From: Spinellus fusiger
Taxonomy: Eukaryota; Mucoromycota; Mucoromycetes; Mucorales; Phycomycetaceae
Assembly (NCBI GenBank): GCA_025094145.1
Contig: JALLLS010000002.1
Span: 930,001-994,000, forward strand
DNA: 64,000 bases
Direction: 5' to 3'
Part shown: piece after piece, positions 1 through 12,437 of the stretch
How positions within the stretch are numbered: position 1 is the stretch's first letter
Layout of the letters: each line of letters starts with the position of its first letter
Translations under genes and position numbers: made by a program
The notes under the pieces: model-generated
What the model was told of the DNA's origin: nothing
Seen by the model: the letters and a program-made list of their open reading frames with translations, nothing else
Databases searched by the model: none

Positions 1-578
1 GTGTTCCAGATACCAAACACAAGCTGTTTTTTTAGGCTGGTGTAATCTTGGTAATCCTTCACTACATCATAGATAGCATCAATTATGGCTAGTGGATTGT
101 CAAACTAATAGATCCGTCGTCATTCAGAGGATGTCAAGAGAAATCGGATCTATTCATAATAAAATGAATGGATATGTACCTTAATATCGATGATCATAGT
201 GATATTCTTTACTACCACCTCAGGACGAATGAGGAGATCGATCACATCTCTCAAGCGAGGAATGGGTTGTGGTGGTGTTGTTTTCGTAGCGAGGTGTTCA
301 ATGTACCCTTTCCATGGGACACGATGGACTAAACCTATGCCTGTGGTTGTTCTGTGGAGTGTAAGATCATGCATAATAATGACTTCTCCATCTTTACTAA
401 GACGAACATCTATGACAGAGTATCCATAAGATAATGAGTAAAAGATGTAAATCATTTGTTGTTGGCATTTTACCTCCTTCTAATCCATCGACATTGGCAT
501 GGATGGCTTCTTCATAAGCAATCAGTGTATTCTCTGAGTATTTTCCCGAATAACCTCTGTGAGCAATAATACTGGGAA
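1..578 (-). CDS. Glycerophosphodiester phosphodiesterase (GDPD), partial
   Basis: GDPD-family enzyme that hydrolyses glycerophosphodiesters or phosphatidylglycerol-type lipids (YPL206C/PGC1-like fold). Three exons are visible on the minus strand: 578-474, 409-180 and 104-1, the last running off the window. The N-terminal exon reads PSIIAHRGYSGKYSENT, the catalytic HRG motif. The next joins as LEGDVRLSKDGEVIIMHD, the family's E-x-D metal site and the HD motif, followed by LTLHRTTTG. The C-terminal part (NPLAIIDAIYDVV) continues past base 1. The exon at 578 is preceded by a good branch site and a CAG acceptor, and no in-frame ATG lies nearby, so a short upstream first exon is missing from this model. 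The fold assignment is firm; substrate preference is not known. Confidence 0.85.
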
Positions 579-2039
579 CTGTCAATAAGAATAGCAGCTC
601 ATTAGAACGACATTCTGATGGACATGCTAATGAATATTACTCTTTCTTTCAATATTATTCATAATGCGATGTTTATTGTTGTATTGAGGACAATAAGTGG
701 AAGGAAAAAAAAAAAAATAATAATATTCGAGAACTATTTCTACTGTTCTTTTTAATCTCATGTTACACACAATGCCTATCAACCGGAACCTTGATTTCTC
801 TCTACATATTACCTATGCACCATGTTAAAAATCCACACTAAGGCTTATCTGATTGTGGAGGGGTTTAGTTTCTTTTTTTTTTGTCTTGAAAACATATACA
901 AATGCAGGGAGGTAACAATAGAAGTATCTTGGGTTCAATAACCTAAAAACTATCTTTTAGTATATCATTAAGTGTATTGGGTTAATAATCAGACCTATGT
1001 AACTCGTGAATTTTAGTGCTTTTCTACTAATAAACCGTATGCTTTGTTAGTATTAATATAGAATTCTTTGCTTAGTCTATTTCAAGAAAGGAGGTATTAT
1101 CTTTGGTGACAAGCAACAGGTAGAAATCGACAACTGTTTCCCAATCCACCCGCTGGATAATGTAATGTAATATAAATATTTATGAAAACATCGGATAAAT
1201 GTTATAAATGATACTCCTTCGGCCGCCTTATTTGATGTGAGTGGAATGAATATGAGTAATGTGCCCAACTCATAGCTATCTATTATCTCAGAATGAAAAT
1301 ACATCTTTACATGTGGCAGTTTTCTCATTCTTACCCCTTTCTATCTTCTGATATAATAAAAACAAAACAAAACAGTTCACGAGATGTCTAGTCTCTTTTC
1401 TACGACCTAAACTTAATTTAAAGATGATGTTTATTATGAGCAATAATACAATAACTTTATGAACCTTACTGTTATCTAGAAGCAACTAAAAAAAACAAGA
1501 AAAACAAGAAAAACACTTGCTCAAGGACAAATACTTCTTCCTCAATGATAGATGAATATTAGAATATTTCTTTATAAGAAGGCCCCTATTTAGGCCTGTG
1601 GTAATGGTGGTTGTGAAGTTGTACATGACTATTTTTCTTAGATCTTTGGTAAACAACTGACACTAAACACCGATTGGACACAGAATTCTTTGTCATTCTT
1701 ACTACACTCTTTATTGAAATACGAGTCCAACTCATTTATAGACTCACGAGAATAAAATCATTCAGCTTAAGAATTAAAGTTGAAATTGTTAAATTGATTT
1801 TTAATAATAACGAATGAATGTCCTACTGACAGGGTCCCATTGAAGCTTCAGGGTAAATACAGTCACACCCAATTGAATTTAATACTTTTGAAAATAAATT
1901 TCAGGACGAAATATTTAGGACATGTTCAACATTAGATAAAACACTCCACATTTGATATAGAAGCTTCAGATTTAAGCATACCAAAGCTTAACATCTTTAA
2001 TTATGGAAAATAAAATAATAATAATATAATTAATATTTT
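579..2039. other. AT-rich gap
   Basis: AT-rich sequence with scattered homopolymers. It may hold the missing first exon and promoter of the GDPD gene close to base 600. Beyond that I see no coding exon, RNA gene or clear repeat structure. Confidence 0.6.
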
Positions 2040-2640
2040 GTATGGCCTCTTTTGGCATCAATGACAACCTGGCATCTATCTGTCATACTCAGAACTAATC
2101 GTTGTACAAGTTCAATACCAACCCTCTCCCACTCATCTGCAAGTATAGTATTCAAGCTTTATACATTGGTAATAGATACTTCTCCTTATTTAATTCGTCT
2201 TTTCAAAGCACACTAGATGTATTCAATTGAGTTCAAGTCAGGGATTTGTGTGGGTCAGTAATCAAAATGCATAATCTGATGCGTCTCTTTCCATCATCTG
2301 GCATAGCCCCCATTATGACAGCTAGCACCATATTCTTGTAACAGAAACTCACTGTTCTCTTTATGATACAATTCCATGAACCAAGGATGAAAATCGCCAC
2401 CCAAAAATTTGATATATTCGTCTTGGTTTACAGTGCTATCAACAAAGACTCATGGGCCAAATCCATTAGTCTGAATTATATAACTAGCAGCCATACATCG
2501 GCCCACGACGGGAATTTTGCAACCTACGCTTTGCTTCGGGGCAAATTTGCCATTTGGGTGTGTACATCAAGCCAATGCTTATCAGAGCTGTGTGTTTTAC
2601 AGTGTTGATATCTAATTTGGTATCCAGATTCCAAAGAAGC
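2040..2640 (-). mobile_element. Tc1/mariner transposase relic (C-terminal half)
   Basis: Read on the minus strand this stretch gives pieces of a Tc1/mariner DDE transposase: a GWCTHPNGKFAPKQS segment, then VDSTVNQDEYIKFL, FLLQEYGASCHNGGYAR (counterpart of the family's QEDNAPCHT block) and NPxLNSIEYIW (counterpart of SPDLNPIENLW, which carries the last acidic residue). Stop codons and frame changes interrupt it, so it is dead. No matching pair of terminal repeats was found around it. Confidence 0.75.
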
Positions 2641-3251
2641 ATTGTATGGTATTCTATTTTTAGTCTCAGATGGTAATTAGAAAGTCCGTCTGTGTTGATG
2701 TCTTGGCTTTAACCAAAAGAAATCCGGACAGTTCAAAGAGTAAACAAAGTCTGATCTTTATTTACTCTTTTGCACTTCTTGTATACTTTTCTAATTGATA
2801 CTATCTACTAATTCTAGTAAAAATCTCTCTGTTGCTAAAGTATATTCTCCTAGATATCTATATTGATAACTATCCCTTCTTCTATTGTGTGGTCCCTTTT
2901 AAGTGGTCTATGTTTCTATTGACGGGAATGATTGATATTTCTATTATGGCAAGTGATAATATTATTATTATTATATTATGCAATGGTCTTTGAAATACAG
3001 ACTCAGAGATACAGTGTCTATAGCTTGACTAATTATTTCCTGCCAACATTACTCGCCAAAGTATCTCTTTTTGTTGTTCAATAATCATACTTATATTTCC
3101 AGGTTGGAGGTTTTTTCATACAAGAGCTGTTTTTTATTATTCTTATTCTTATTCTTATTCTTACTATGACTGTAGACATGACTATAAGAAAGTCCTTTTG
3201 CTATCAAAAAGACAGCTCGTCCCACCCTAATAAGCTCAACACTATCAAAAG
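2641..3251. other. AT-rich gap with short TTCTTA-type repeat
   Basis: No gene seen. A short run of TTCTTA-like units lies near 3138-3166. Poly(A/T) tracts and TAA/ATT triplets make up much of the rest. Confidence 0.5.
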
Positions 3252-3271
3252 TACACACCTAAAGATTTTTG
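3252..3271 (+). repeat. Terminal inverted repeat, low-coordinate end of element A
   Basis: TACACACCTAAAGATTTTTG; pairs with the inverted copy at 5318-5337 with about one mismatch in the first 18 bases. It starts with TA. Confidence 0.7.
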
Positions 3272-4014
3272 GGATATAAAAGTAAATACACGGACAATAA
3301 AATCACAATATTCTTATGATTGGCTAATGTGTTTAAAAAAGGGTATTTTTGCTGTCTAAATGAACTACTTCAAACTCTGTCTGCCTATTCTAGTAATAGC
3401 TACACTATCTTCATAAAGTATTGGTGCATTTTTGAGGAATAAAATAGTGTAGAAATGTAGTATGGTTCAAAAAAGACTTATGTGTATCTTAGTTTAGTGC
3501 AGTGATAACTACACCGGATTCTTTTTTTTTTATGTTTTGGTGGATTGGATACTACTAGCTAGTCATTTGTTTGATTGCTGTTGATTAATGAGAATCAAAG
3601 GCTTCATTCTACGAAATGAGATTAAGCTATTGACATTCTGGTTTTCCACAGCAGGAGTAACTTCATTTGAATAATTAGTTATGCAACACTGGGGTAACTC
3701 TGGCTCTCTCCTCGAGGTATCTTGAAAACCTTTCATAATTGACTATTGAAGATGTATGTCCTGACAGAGATAACCCGGTTTCCATCCAATACTAGTGATT
3801 GAGTCCTTCACTGCTGCAATCTTCAGAGCAGGTTCCATGAAGAAAAAGAAAGATGAGTTGACCTATTCTTTTTATACTATTTCTGTTTTATAATTGGTTT
3901 TCATATGCCATTGATTCAATCCGTGATTTGAAAACCAAGAAGTTGTGCTAAAGCATAATGTTTGTATTTCTATCAATGAAAATTGTGAATTCTACGGGTT
4001 TTCTATGCACATAT

Positions 4015-4640
4015 ACAGTCCCATACAATAAGTGAGTGGACAGAAATTCTTATTATTTTTATTTTTATTTTTCAAAATAAAGGTACATCTATCAGTCAAA
4101 GATGTTCATAATAAAAGGTTCATGGAATAACACGGGATTTGGAACAGTTGTTCTTTAATTGATTGTCTACATTCTTATTATAAAGAGATTGCTCAGTACT
4201 TTATAATAGTCTTTATTTTTAATCACTCTAGTCCCTTTATCATTGCCCATAACTGTCAAACAGGATTCGTCAGACCAAACAACCTTGTTTTTATATCATT
4301 CATATTTCTCAAATCATATGCAATTATTTGTATAGTGTTTCTGCAAATAGACAAGACGATAGCCAGTTTTAAAGTAGATGACACTTTTTCAGGTCTTCCT
4401 GTATGTATTTTAAGTTGAACTGTGCCTTTGTTTTTATACAATAGGACACTCTTGTCTATTGTACTCTTTGGGATGTCGACATTGTCAGCAATCTCTTGAT
4501 AAGTAGCATATCTTTTCTATTGTCCTATGATTTGACCTCTAATAAACATATTACTCTCTCTTCTTTTGATAGGACTATCTTCATGTTCTTGGCTAAGAGT
4601 TGGCTGATTTTCATTGTTTGAATAAACTGTAAAATAAAAA
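4015..4640 (-). mobile_element. Internally deleted Tc1 relic nested in element A
   Basis: Minus-strand pieces of a Tc1 transposase: a helix-turn-helix end (GTVQLKIHTGRPEKVS) followed by WSDESCLTVMGN, which matches the second catalytic Asp block (usually FSDESRF). The sequence then passes directly to a Tc1-like terminus, TACAGTCCCATACAATAAG, at 4015. The C-terminal half is absent, so this is a non-autonomous fragment. Confidence 0.65.
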
Positions 4641-5317
4641 TAGAAAATTGATTTGCCGTCTACTCATTTTTTGCATGGAACTGTTACCTCACCAGAATAA
4701 GAATATTTTTTATTCTTTGTTATTATTTTGTTATTTTTCACACTGCACATACAGCTTAACGCCCAAGTACTTGTCAAGATGAGCATAACTAATCAAGGTA
4801 ATGTGCTATTATTAACAAAGAGAAACAATAGAAAGAAATTGTAGACACCACTAGAGGGTATTCTGAAAGTAAAAAAGGTAAGCATTGTCTTCATCTGGGC
4901 TATGGCTTATTCTAATGTACAAGACACTCATTGTATTATTATTAGGCAAGTAAGGACTCCTTTCAACTCAGTCCCAGGTGGTCTTCTGTACTATCTAGGG
5001 TCTCTAGGGTGTACTACTGAACATAGTTATCTATCTTCCAAGAACAAAGAATTGGGTTTTTAGGGTATATGTTCTATTACTATGAGGGAATGCACTTGGG
5101 CAGTAGCTATAGTCATACCATAGTATTATCTACACTATTATAATAAACAATTTTATCCATAAACACTACATTCTATTGATAATACAATTTGATATTGAGG
5201 TATCCATAGAAGGAAACAATTATTTGGATATCCACAAACCTTTTGATTTTAAACAGTTCCATAAAAGGTGAGTTTTTCTTTTACATAAAAGGAAGGAGAT
5301 ATCACCGCTTAAAGGCC

Positions 5318-5337
5318 AGAAAATCTTTGGGTGTGTA
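5318..5337 (-). repeat. Terminal inverted repeat, high-coordinate end of element A
   Basis: On the minus strand it reads TACACACCCAAAGATTTTCT, the partner of the terminus at 3252. The same motif opens element B (twice) and, mutated, closes it. Confidence 0.7.
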
Positions 5338-5460
5338 GTAAAAATGGCTTTTACTGCGACTGTTTACTCGTTTCTACAGCCACTGCCCAATGTAAATAAA
5401 AGAAATAACAAACGAATTTTCACTCTATCAAATGACTGGTACCTTTCTAGTCATGAAATA

Positions 5461-5512
5461 GACGTGAATCTAGACGTGAATCTAGACGTGAATCTAGACG
5501 TAAATCTAGACA
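5461..5512. repeat. 12-bp tandem repeat (about 4.5 copies)
   Basis: Unit GACGTGAATCTA repeated about four and a half times with small changes, between element A and the eEF1B gene. An open frame across it (VNLDVNLD) is a by-product. Confidence 0.8.
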
Positions 5513-5784
5513 TGCATGGGACAATAGCATTCACACTATAGTTGAGTGATGGATAGACTCTTTCTGTCTCTTTTTACTTATGAATAAAGGTCTATATTTA
5601 CAGAGCTCATCATGTTATCACCATCATAAACAAAAGGCCATAAGAGACAAAGATCATTGCTACTCACTGGAAATAGTTTCACTTTTTGCGAGTTGTTTTA
5701 CTATGTTACTCTTTTATTTCATATGTAAAAGAGGTTATACTGCTTAGGATAGATATGATTTATTTTATTTTATTTTATTTTATT

Positions 5785-6384
5785 TTAGATCTTCTGCATA
5801 GCAGCAACATCCACGGATTGAACGTAGTCTTCGAATTCAGTGATCTTGTCAGACAAGTCGTCCAAAGAGACCTTGTCATCTTCCACGACACAGTTGATCT
5901 GGAGCTTCTTGATACCAAAGCCAATAGCCACCAATTGGTGACCACCCCAGATAAGACCGTCCATTTCGATGCTCTTGACGTTGTTGGTGAGCTCCTCCAT
6001 GCTGGTCTCATCATCCCAAGGCTTGACATCAAGAGTGACGGTGGTCTTGGCAATGGTCTTGGGCTTGTTGGCTTTCTTGGCCTGGTATTCAGCCAAACGC
6101 TGGGCCTTGACTTTCTCGGCTTCCTCATCCACCTCCTCATCATCAGAACCGAAAAGATCAATATCGTCTTCATCCTCCTCTTCAGCAGCAGCAGGAGTCT
6201 TGTTCTTCTTTACTTCAGAGTACCACTGGACAACATGGGTGAATTCAGCAGCAGGGGCAGAACTCAGGGCCTCGGCAACAACAGCATCAGTCTCGGAGGG
6301 CTTTCCATCCACAAGGTACTTGTTCTCAGCGAGGAAACCGTCGAGAATGTGGAGAGCAGTAGGAAGCTGGAAGGTGACAGACAT
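5785..6384 (-). CDS. EFB1: Translation elongation factor 1-beta (eEF1B-beta)
   Basis: Guanine-nucleotide exchange factor that recharges eEF1A with GTP during translation elongation in the cytosol. The gene is intronless and encodes 199 aa. Residues 1-60 form the GST-C-like N-terminal region. An acidic linker follows, with [18 protein letters not shown], the family signature and CK2 target block. The C-terminal EF-1 guanine exchange domain (about 110-199) contains VKPWDDET, the LIWGG strand and a C-terminal DVAAMQKI. Length is as usual for the family (about 200-225 aa). The ATG at 6384 starts the conserved N-terminus (MSVTFQLP). It is transcribed away from the PMC1 gene. Overlapping open frames on the other strand are shadows of this highly expressed gene. 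Confidence 0.97.
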   Translation of the reverse strand: MSVTFQLPTALHILDGFLAENKYLVDGKPSETDAVVAEALSSAPAAEFTHVVQWYSEVKKNKTPAAAEEEDEDDIDLFGSDDEEVDEEAEKVKAQRLAEYQAKKANKPKTIAKTTVTLDVKPWDDETSMEELTNNVKSIEMDGLIWGGHQLVAIGFGIKKLQINCVVEDDKVSLDDLSDKITEFEDYVQSVDVAAMQKI

Positions 6385-7223
6385 TTTTTAACAATAGTAA
6401 AGAGAAAGAAGGAAAAGAAAAGGAAAAAAGTAGCAGTCACATAAATAATCTCATGAGTCTGATGTTTGGTAAAGTGACTTGTCTTATGGCTAAGAATTCT
6501 AGACTCAGATCTGCTGTTTGAAGTGTGCAGTCATTTCTGACTGTCATTGATATTCACATAAGATCGACAAGTCAAATGACAAGATATAAAAGACAATAGA
6601 ATAATAGAAAGATGTCTATTAAGTGAAGGTGTTTGTAAATTTGTTTAGGAAGGATGAGGTCATAGGATACGGTTAGGTCTCTGAGAAAAGAGGCTTGTAG
6701 ACAAGGTAGCAAGAGTACTGCCAAGACTTTTATTGCCCTATCAATGGCCTCTTATTGATGGTGATGGGCCTTTAGATGAGGGCTATAATGACTAGTCTTT
6801 GTATGTGTGTGTGTGTGTGTATTTATCTTCTTTATTTTTGTCTGTGTAGTTGAACTGTTTTATATCTCTATTCATTCTTATTTCAAAACATTACTTGTGG
6901 TGGCTATAAGGCCCAATGTGTGGATGATACAACAAAGATCCACAAAATAATATATTTATATTTTGGACTTTAATAAACATAATAACTTTATTATAGAGTG
7001 ATATTTTTAATTTTATTCTGCCGTTGAGTATCAGAGAGCCTTCTTTTTCTTTTTTGTAATATATGAAAAGTATACATGGGGTATTTATTACAAAATACAG
7101 TATCAACTCTAGAAACACATGAGATTCAACTCTTTTGCTAGTAAGTCATGGAACTGAATAGGTCACAGCAATGCTTTTATGTTGAACATTTCCCTCCCCT
7201 TCCTAGAGTATAAGTAAATCTTC
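6385..7223. other. Intergenic gap between eEF1B-beta 5' end and PMC1 3' end
   Basis: Promoter and 5' leader of the eEF1B-beta gene, purine-rich just upstream of its ATG, plus the 3' flank of PMC1. A TG microsatellite lies near 6805-6823. No coding exon seen. Confidence 0.5.
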
Positions 7224-10200
7224 TTATAACTCGTGTTTCTGCTGTGAAGGGTCTGTTGGGTCCATAGACCCTATATGCTGTGGAGTGGTAGCAGTAGAAG
7301 ACGTGGGTACTCTACACAACCCACTGAAAAGACTGTCTGGCACACATCGAATCAGAACACCAACAGGCAGACTTAAAAGGCCTATGCCAACCGCAATCGC
7401 CCAGTGGAGTCCATCCATAGGAGTTACCTGAAATGCTGCTCCTCCAAACTCCACAATAAGACACTGACCCACCACACATAGAATAAAGATAGCAATAAAG
7501 AACTTGTTTTTCGAGATATTATCAAAGATATTGAATCGATTGTCAATGCGACGACAACTATCAATAAGCAATGCGTTTTCTGAATGAGTTACTGGATTCC
7601 CCCACTTAACTTCTTTTCTAGCACTCCCATCTCTCTTATTTTTGACAAGAATAAAACAACACTTACTTGAGTTCATTGAATATCTGACAAAAGACAAATG
7701 CATTAAATACAAAAGTCTGAAGCATGTCTTCTTGCAAGACACCACTGAACAGACCACCATACAACAAAGCCAACATCACTGCTATTTGAAATAGGGCTTG
7801 ACCAATGATCATTTTCCACATCGTCAATGTAATCAATGGTGCTGATCGTGCTTCTGGTGCACGCTCCAAGAGCTGAGGCGTGGGTGGATCCGTAGCAAGA
7901 GCAAGAGCAGCAAATGTATCCATGATCAAATTGACCCACAGCAGCTGAACAGCCGTAAGCACTGATTTCTGAGAAGAACTTGCTACTGCAGAAACAAACG
8001 TAAGGATCACAGCCGTAATATTCACCGTCAATTGGAATTCCAGAAACTTCTTCACTGCATCGTTCACACAACGACCCCACAGAATAGCCTTGACAATACT
8101 GGAAAAGTTATCGTCCATCAGAATAATGCTGGAGGCTTCCTTGGCTACTTCTGTACCAGCAATGCCCATGGAAAAGCCAACATCCGCTGCCTTGAGTGCA
8201 GGACCATCGTTGGTCCCATCGCCTGTGACAGCCACAATCTCACCCAGTTCTTTCAGTTGGCACACAAGTACTTGTTTGTCGTGTGGGCTAGACCGGGCCA
8301 ACACCTGGAGCCGTGGTAAAAGGGCTTTTTTTTCGGAAGAGGACAAGGCAGAGAACTCGGGGCCTTCCATGGCAATTCCGTCTGGGGTGTAGATCCCACA
8401 CTCTTTGGCAATGCTTTTGGCAGTGTCGATGTTGTCTCCTGTCACCATACGAACAACCACACCTGCTTTTTGACATGTTTTGATTGCTTCTGTGACGCCG
8501 GGCCTTAGTGGGTCCTGAATGCCTACAATGCCTACAAAGGTGATGCCGTTGTTATGAGTGAGGTCTTTGAAGGTCACTTCATTGGTGGAAGCAGAGGTAG
8601 AAGCAGAAGAAACAGTCTCATGAGAAGGAGGTGGCCAAGTCTCGAAATCACAGTAGCCAATGCTGATGGTGCGTAGGCCAGAAGTTGTATAAGTTTGAAG
8701 TGTGGTTTGTATGTTTCGGTAATCCTCTGGTGTCATAGGTCGACTATAGACAACATTGGATGCCGATGGGGTAGGGGTGGATGGTATGGAGGAAAAAGAG
8801 GAAGAGGAGGAAGGTGAAGAGGGTACCGAGGCTGATGATGTAGTGGAGAATGAGTCAAGACATACTGTGGTAGAGCACCAACTAAGCAATGTCTCAGAGG
8901 CACCTTTGATATGAGCTCGGTAGATAGACTTGGATGGATAAGAAGGATGAGGCATACGAATAACTGTGGCCATGGCTTTAAGGTCAGAGCTAAAGGGGAA
9001 CGAGTGGTAGGCAGGCCATTCTGTACGCAGGATGTCGTAGGGTGCAGAGCATGTTTCTCGGCCCAACATCAACAAAGCAGATTCTGTCTTGTTCCCTACA
9101 AAAAAGGTCTTGTCATCTTTTGTCGACTCAAAGGCAGAAGAATTGACAGCAATGGATTGGTGGAGCAGAGACATAACAGGAGGAGGAACAGTGGAAGCCA
9201 TATGGCTCATTGATAATGCATAGGTAGCTCTTTCAGACTTGTGTGAAAAGTGGAGTGAAGGTCCCAAGAGACATTCCACTGCTGTCATTTTGTTTTGAGT
9301 AAGGGTGCCTGTCTTATCTGAACATACAGTAGTAGCATTGCCCATCGTTTCACATGCAGCCAGTACACGTACTAAATTATTGTCTTTCATCATGCGTTGA
9401 GTAGCATAAGCAAGTGCGAGAGTCACTGTCAACGGCAACCCTTCAGGAACAGCTACCACTACTACAGTGACTACAACAATAAGAATCTTCATTATTTCTG
9501 AGATAATAACTGTGGCCTGATCTGGTACTCCATCTTTCCATCCCACAAAATAACGAATCAATAAAACAGTTAACATTAAAAGACCAGCTGCTGACCCAAG
9601 ATTAGCAATCATATCTGCAAGTCGGTTCAATTTCATTTGTAAGGGGGTGGTTTGTGGTTCAGACCGTAAAGCCATCATGGTACGTCCATAGTAAGAATGG
9701 GCACCCACTGCTGTGACAATATACGTGCCATTGCCATCAATGATCTTGGATCCTGAGATGATAAAGGGATCCATGGTGTCCAGAGACATCGAGACTGAAG
9801 AGTACGAAGTAGAAGAAGGGTGGATAGGCTCTTTGTTTAGTTTCTCTTTCTGTTCAAGCCATAAACGTTCACATGTAGACCATTCTTGTTTCTTAACCGT
9901 ATCGGATTCACCTGTGGCAGCAGACTCATCACACTTCAGATTGCCTTTGATAAAGACGCCATCTGCAGCAACGATGTCGCCTGGTTCAAGATAAAGGACC
10001 TCACCTACTTGGACATCATAGACAGAAATGAGCACAGGAACGCCATTACGGGTTGCCTATCAACGAATGAGTCCAAACAGGGCCAGGCATGAGATATAAA
10101 TGTGTAAAAGTACCTTGACATATCTGTCTTGTTTTTTGGCGTTTAGCTTTTGAAATTGTTTTTCTTTTTGATAGTCATTGACACTTCCAATAATAACGAC

Positions 10201-10958
10201 AATTAAAATAGCAATGATAATAGCCACTCCTTCCACCCATTTAACACCTGGAATTTTATGGTGAAAAGCATCGTATTCAGGGATCTTGATATCTTCATAG
10301 ATACCTACTCCAAGAGATACAATAGCAGCAATTGATAATAATATCTTTCAAGGTATACAATGAATATTCGTTAGTGGATAGTAGACAATAAAGAGTAGAA
10401 GTTATATATTCTCTATCTATATACACTTACAAGTGTTTTGTCTTGTAATGCATCCCACATCAAAGACAGAATAGATTTGCATGGAAGAGAGGGTAAAATG
10501 TTGGTGCCAAAGACATTTTGTCGTTGCTCAAATCTCACTTTGGAGAAGTTGGGTTGATTTTGGATTCTTGAAGTACTTACAGATACCTCCATTGCAGTAA
10601 GCTGATCATCTGTAGTAGGATTACTGTCGACTGTTGTTTGGTCTATCTTAAGGCCAAATATTGGATCCACATGAAGACCTTTAGCAAGTCCTTCCAACCC
10701 ACCAAAGTTGGACAGTAGTTTTATATTTTTTGGATCAACAAGAAGGGATAATTGTTCGGGCGTGAAATCGAATGGATTGTTGGGATCCTTATGAGGTACA
10801 AAAGTGTCTTGCATATTAATACTTGTAGAATTACGATGCTTTACACTGTTATGTGTGCCAGTAATGGTGTAGGATGGCGCAAGTGTAGTATTATCTGAGG
10901 AGTGAGCATGACGCATGCCCTGTTTTACTTGTGGTATTGACAAGGTTGAGTTTTCCAT
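7224..10958 (-). CDS. PMC1: P-type Ca2+-ATPase, PMCA/PMC1 type
   Basis: Calcium pump that moves Ca2+ out of the cytosol into the vacuole or across the plasma membrane. Four exons: 10958-10431, 10344-10114, 10056-7667, 7557-7224; spliced length 1160 aa. Visible motifs: TGES actuator loop (ATGES), PEGLPL in M4 for Ca2+ binding, SDKTGTLTQNKM phosphorylation site, FVGNKTESALL in the nucleotide-binding domain, TGDGTNDGPALKAADVG hinge, and VQLLWVNLIMDTFAALALAT in M6. The nucleotide domain carries a Ser/Thr/Pro-rich insertion near genomic 8760-8850. The long N-terminal tail (about 170 aa) precedes M1; the tail after M10 is short (about 50 aa). Start is the first ATG (MENSTLS). It is divergent from the myosin light chain gene. 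Family is certain; membrane location is inferred. Confidence 0.95.
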
Positions 10959-12437
10959 TGTTTAACTACGGCCAAAATCAACAGTATGAATAGATCAAGA
11001 GAATTCAATGGAGCAAGAGATAGCACTATAGACAGGGCTATTTTATGGGATGAATGCAAAAGTCCAAGTCGCCTATTACTATTACTATTACTGTTATTAT
11101 TATGACTATTATTATTATTTCTTCCTGTTAATATAGCAAGAATAAAAAGAAAAGAAAGGTATTAATTTTGAGGGGGGAAATGCAAGTAGTGATCAGAGAT
11201 ATTAATATTAAAAGATAGAGAGAGAGGAGAACAGGAGGAGATGGGAGAGAAATAGAGAGAAATAGAGAGAAATAGAGAGCAAGAGATAGAGAGCAAGAGA
11301 TAGAGGAGAGGAGAGGAGGGAGAGGAGGGAGAGGAAGGAGAGAAGTGGTTGAGTAGTAAGACGGAGACATTGGAAGGAAGGGGTGGAATAGATAGATATG
11401 TTTTTATACTACAAGAGTGTCTTTACTAATGTGTCAACCAATGTCCCTTTTTCTTCTTTCTATTATTTATAATCATTCTACAGATGTATCTTGTATTGAG
11501 CCCTTTATTCATCTCCATTGACTGCAGGTAAGCATAATAAGATCAGACATAAATGCAAACTATAGACTATGATCCGTTGATCCAGACTATTCATTTTCCT
11601 GTTTTGTATTCTATAGTATTCATCTTTTAAAAAGAACATATGCACTTAGGTATAGATAAAATGTTAGTCATTGCTATTCAAAACTAACGAGAATAAAATA
11701 TGAAATTTAAAGTGTGCAGTATCTTTATAAAAGTTAAAGAATAGCCATCAGTCCGTAATGGTGATAAAAATAAGACTAGCACCATTGAATTGGTATGTAA
11801 GATATAATAATATCACTTGTTGAAGTTATAAATCTATATGTATATCACTATATATCTTTGTGGGCCTATTTCATCTATAAAATATTCCTCCTTCAGTTAG
11901 TCTATGGATGCCCCGGCCCACAAGCCGAAAGATACATAGACAAGATAATTGACTTGTCTGGTTAGGAATTTAACACGAGATATATAAATAATATATATCA
12001 ATATAATAATAATAATAATAAAAAGAAGAAATGCATTGCTATCAATGAGCATAATCTAAGGAGAACAAGAGCAGTATAAGAGGACGGATGTATATGTAGG
12101 TGACTATAAATATACAACTACAACTACATTATACTTTCTGTTTGTAATAAACTAAATGTAAAGAACAGTGACAATTTCAAACAATTTCTCAACACCATAC
12201 TTGAGCTACACAAATACGTCCATTCAATTCAAGCATAAAGATACAGTGTCACATAATTTCATCCTTTATTACTCTTTATGGTATAATCAAAGCATTCCCT
12301 TCAAAGGGGAAGAATCCTTTTTTTTTTCTCTTTCTCTGCTTCTTCTTTCTTGTCTGCCTTTTCTTCTTCTCTACAGTCTCCACCAGTCTCTATCTTTGTA
12401 CTTGTTTACAGATATACTATCATTATACATTGAAAGA
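10959..12437. promoter_or_regulatory. Divergent gap between PMC1 and the myosin light chain gene
   Basis: 1.5 kb that must hold both promoters. It contains a purine block of GAGA/AGAGAAAT units at about 11210-11345 and ATA/TAT triplet runs near 12000. A pyrimidine-rich stretch at 12310-12400 lies just upstream of the light chain ATG, as is common near fungal start sites. No exon or RNA gene was recognised, and no specific factor site is claimed. Confidence 0.4.

Larger units (their letters stand above)
3252..5337 (-). mobile_element. TIR element A: decayed carrier of a Fanzor gene
   Basis: A 2.1 kb unit bounded by inverted termini: TACACACCTAAAGATTTTT at the low end and, on the other strand, TACACACCCAAAGATTTTC at the high end. 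Both begin with TA, as expected for a TA target-site duplication of Tc1/mariner-type elements. On the minus strand its 3' end (3252-3560) matches the 3' end of element B at 22.6-22.9 kb almost base for base, including the last dozen codons of that copy's Fanzor gene (ending KNPV-stop). Its 5' part (about 4860-5337) matches 21.62-22.23 kb more loosely. The middle is unrelated sequence with an embedded Tc1 relic; the rest of the Fanzor gene is gone. Confidence 0.7.

Noticed and set aside
1077..1485. Minus-strand open frames in the first AT-rich gap
   Set aside because: Short, composition typical of noncoding AT-rich DNA, no family signature, several starting at non-ATG codons.
5686..6444. 252-aa open frame opposite the eEF1B-beta gene
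   Set aside because: Shadow of a codon-biased highly expressed gene; no domain signature of its own.
7224..7240. C-terminal KHEL of the Ca2+-ATPase as an ER retrieval signal
   Set aside because: The C-terminus of these pumps faces the cytosol, where the KDEL-type receptor cannot bind; likely chance.
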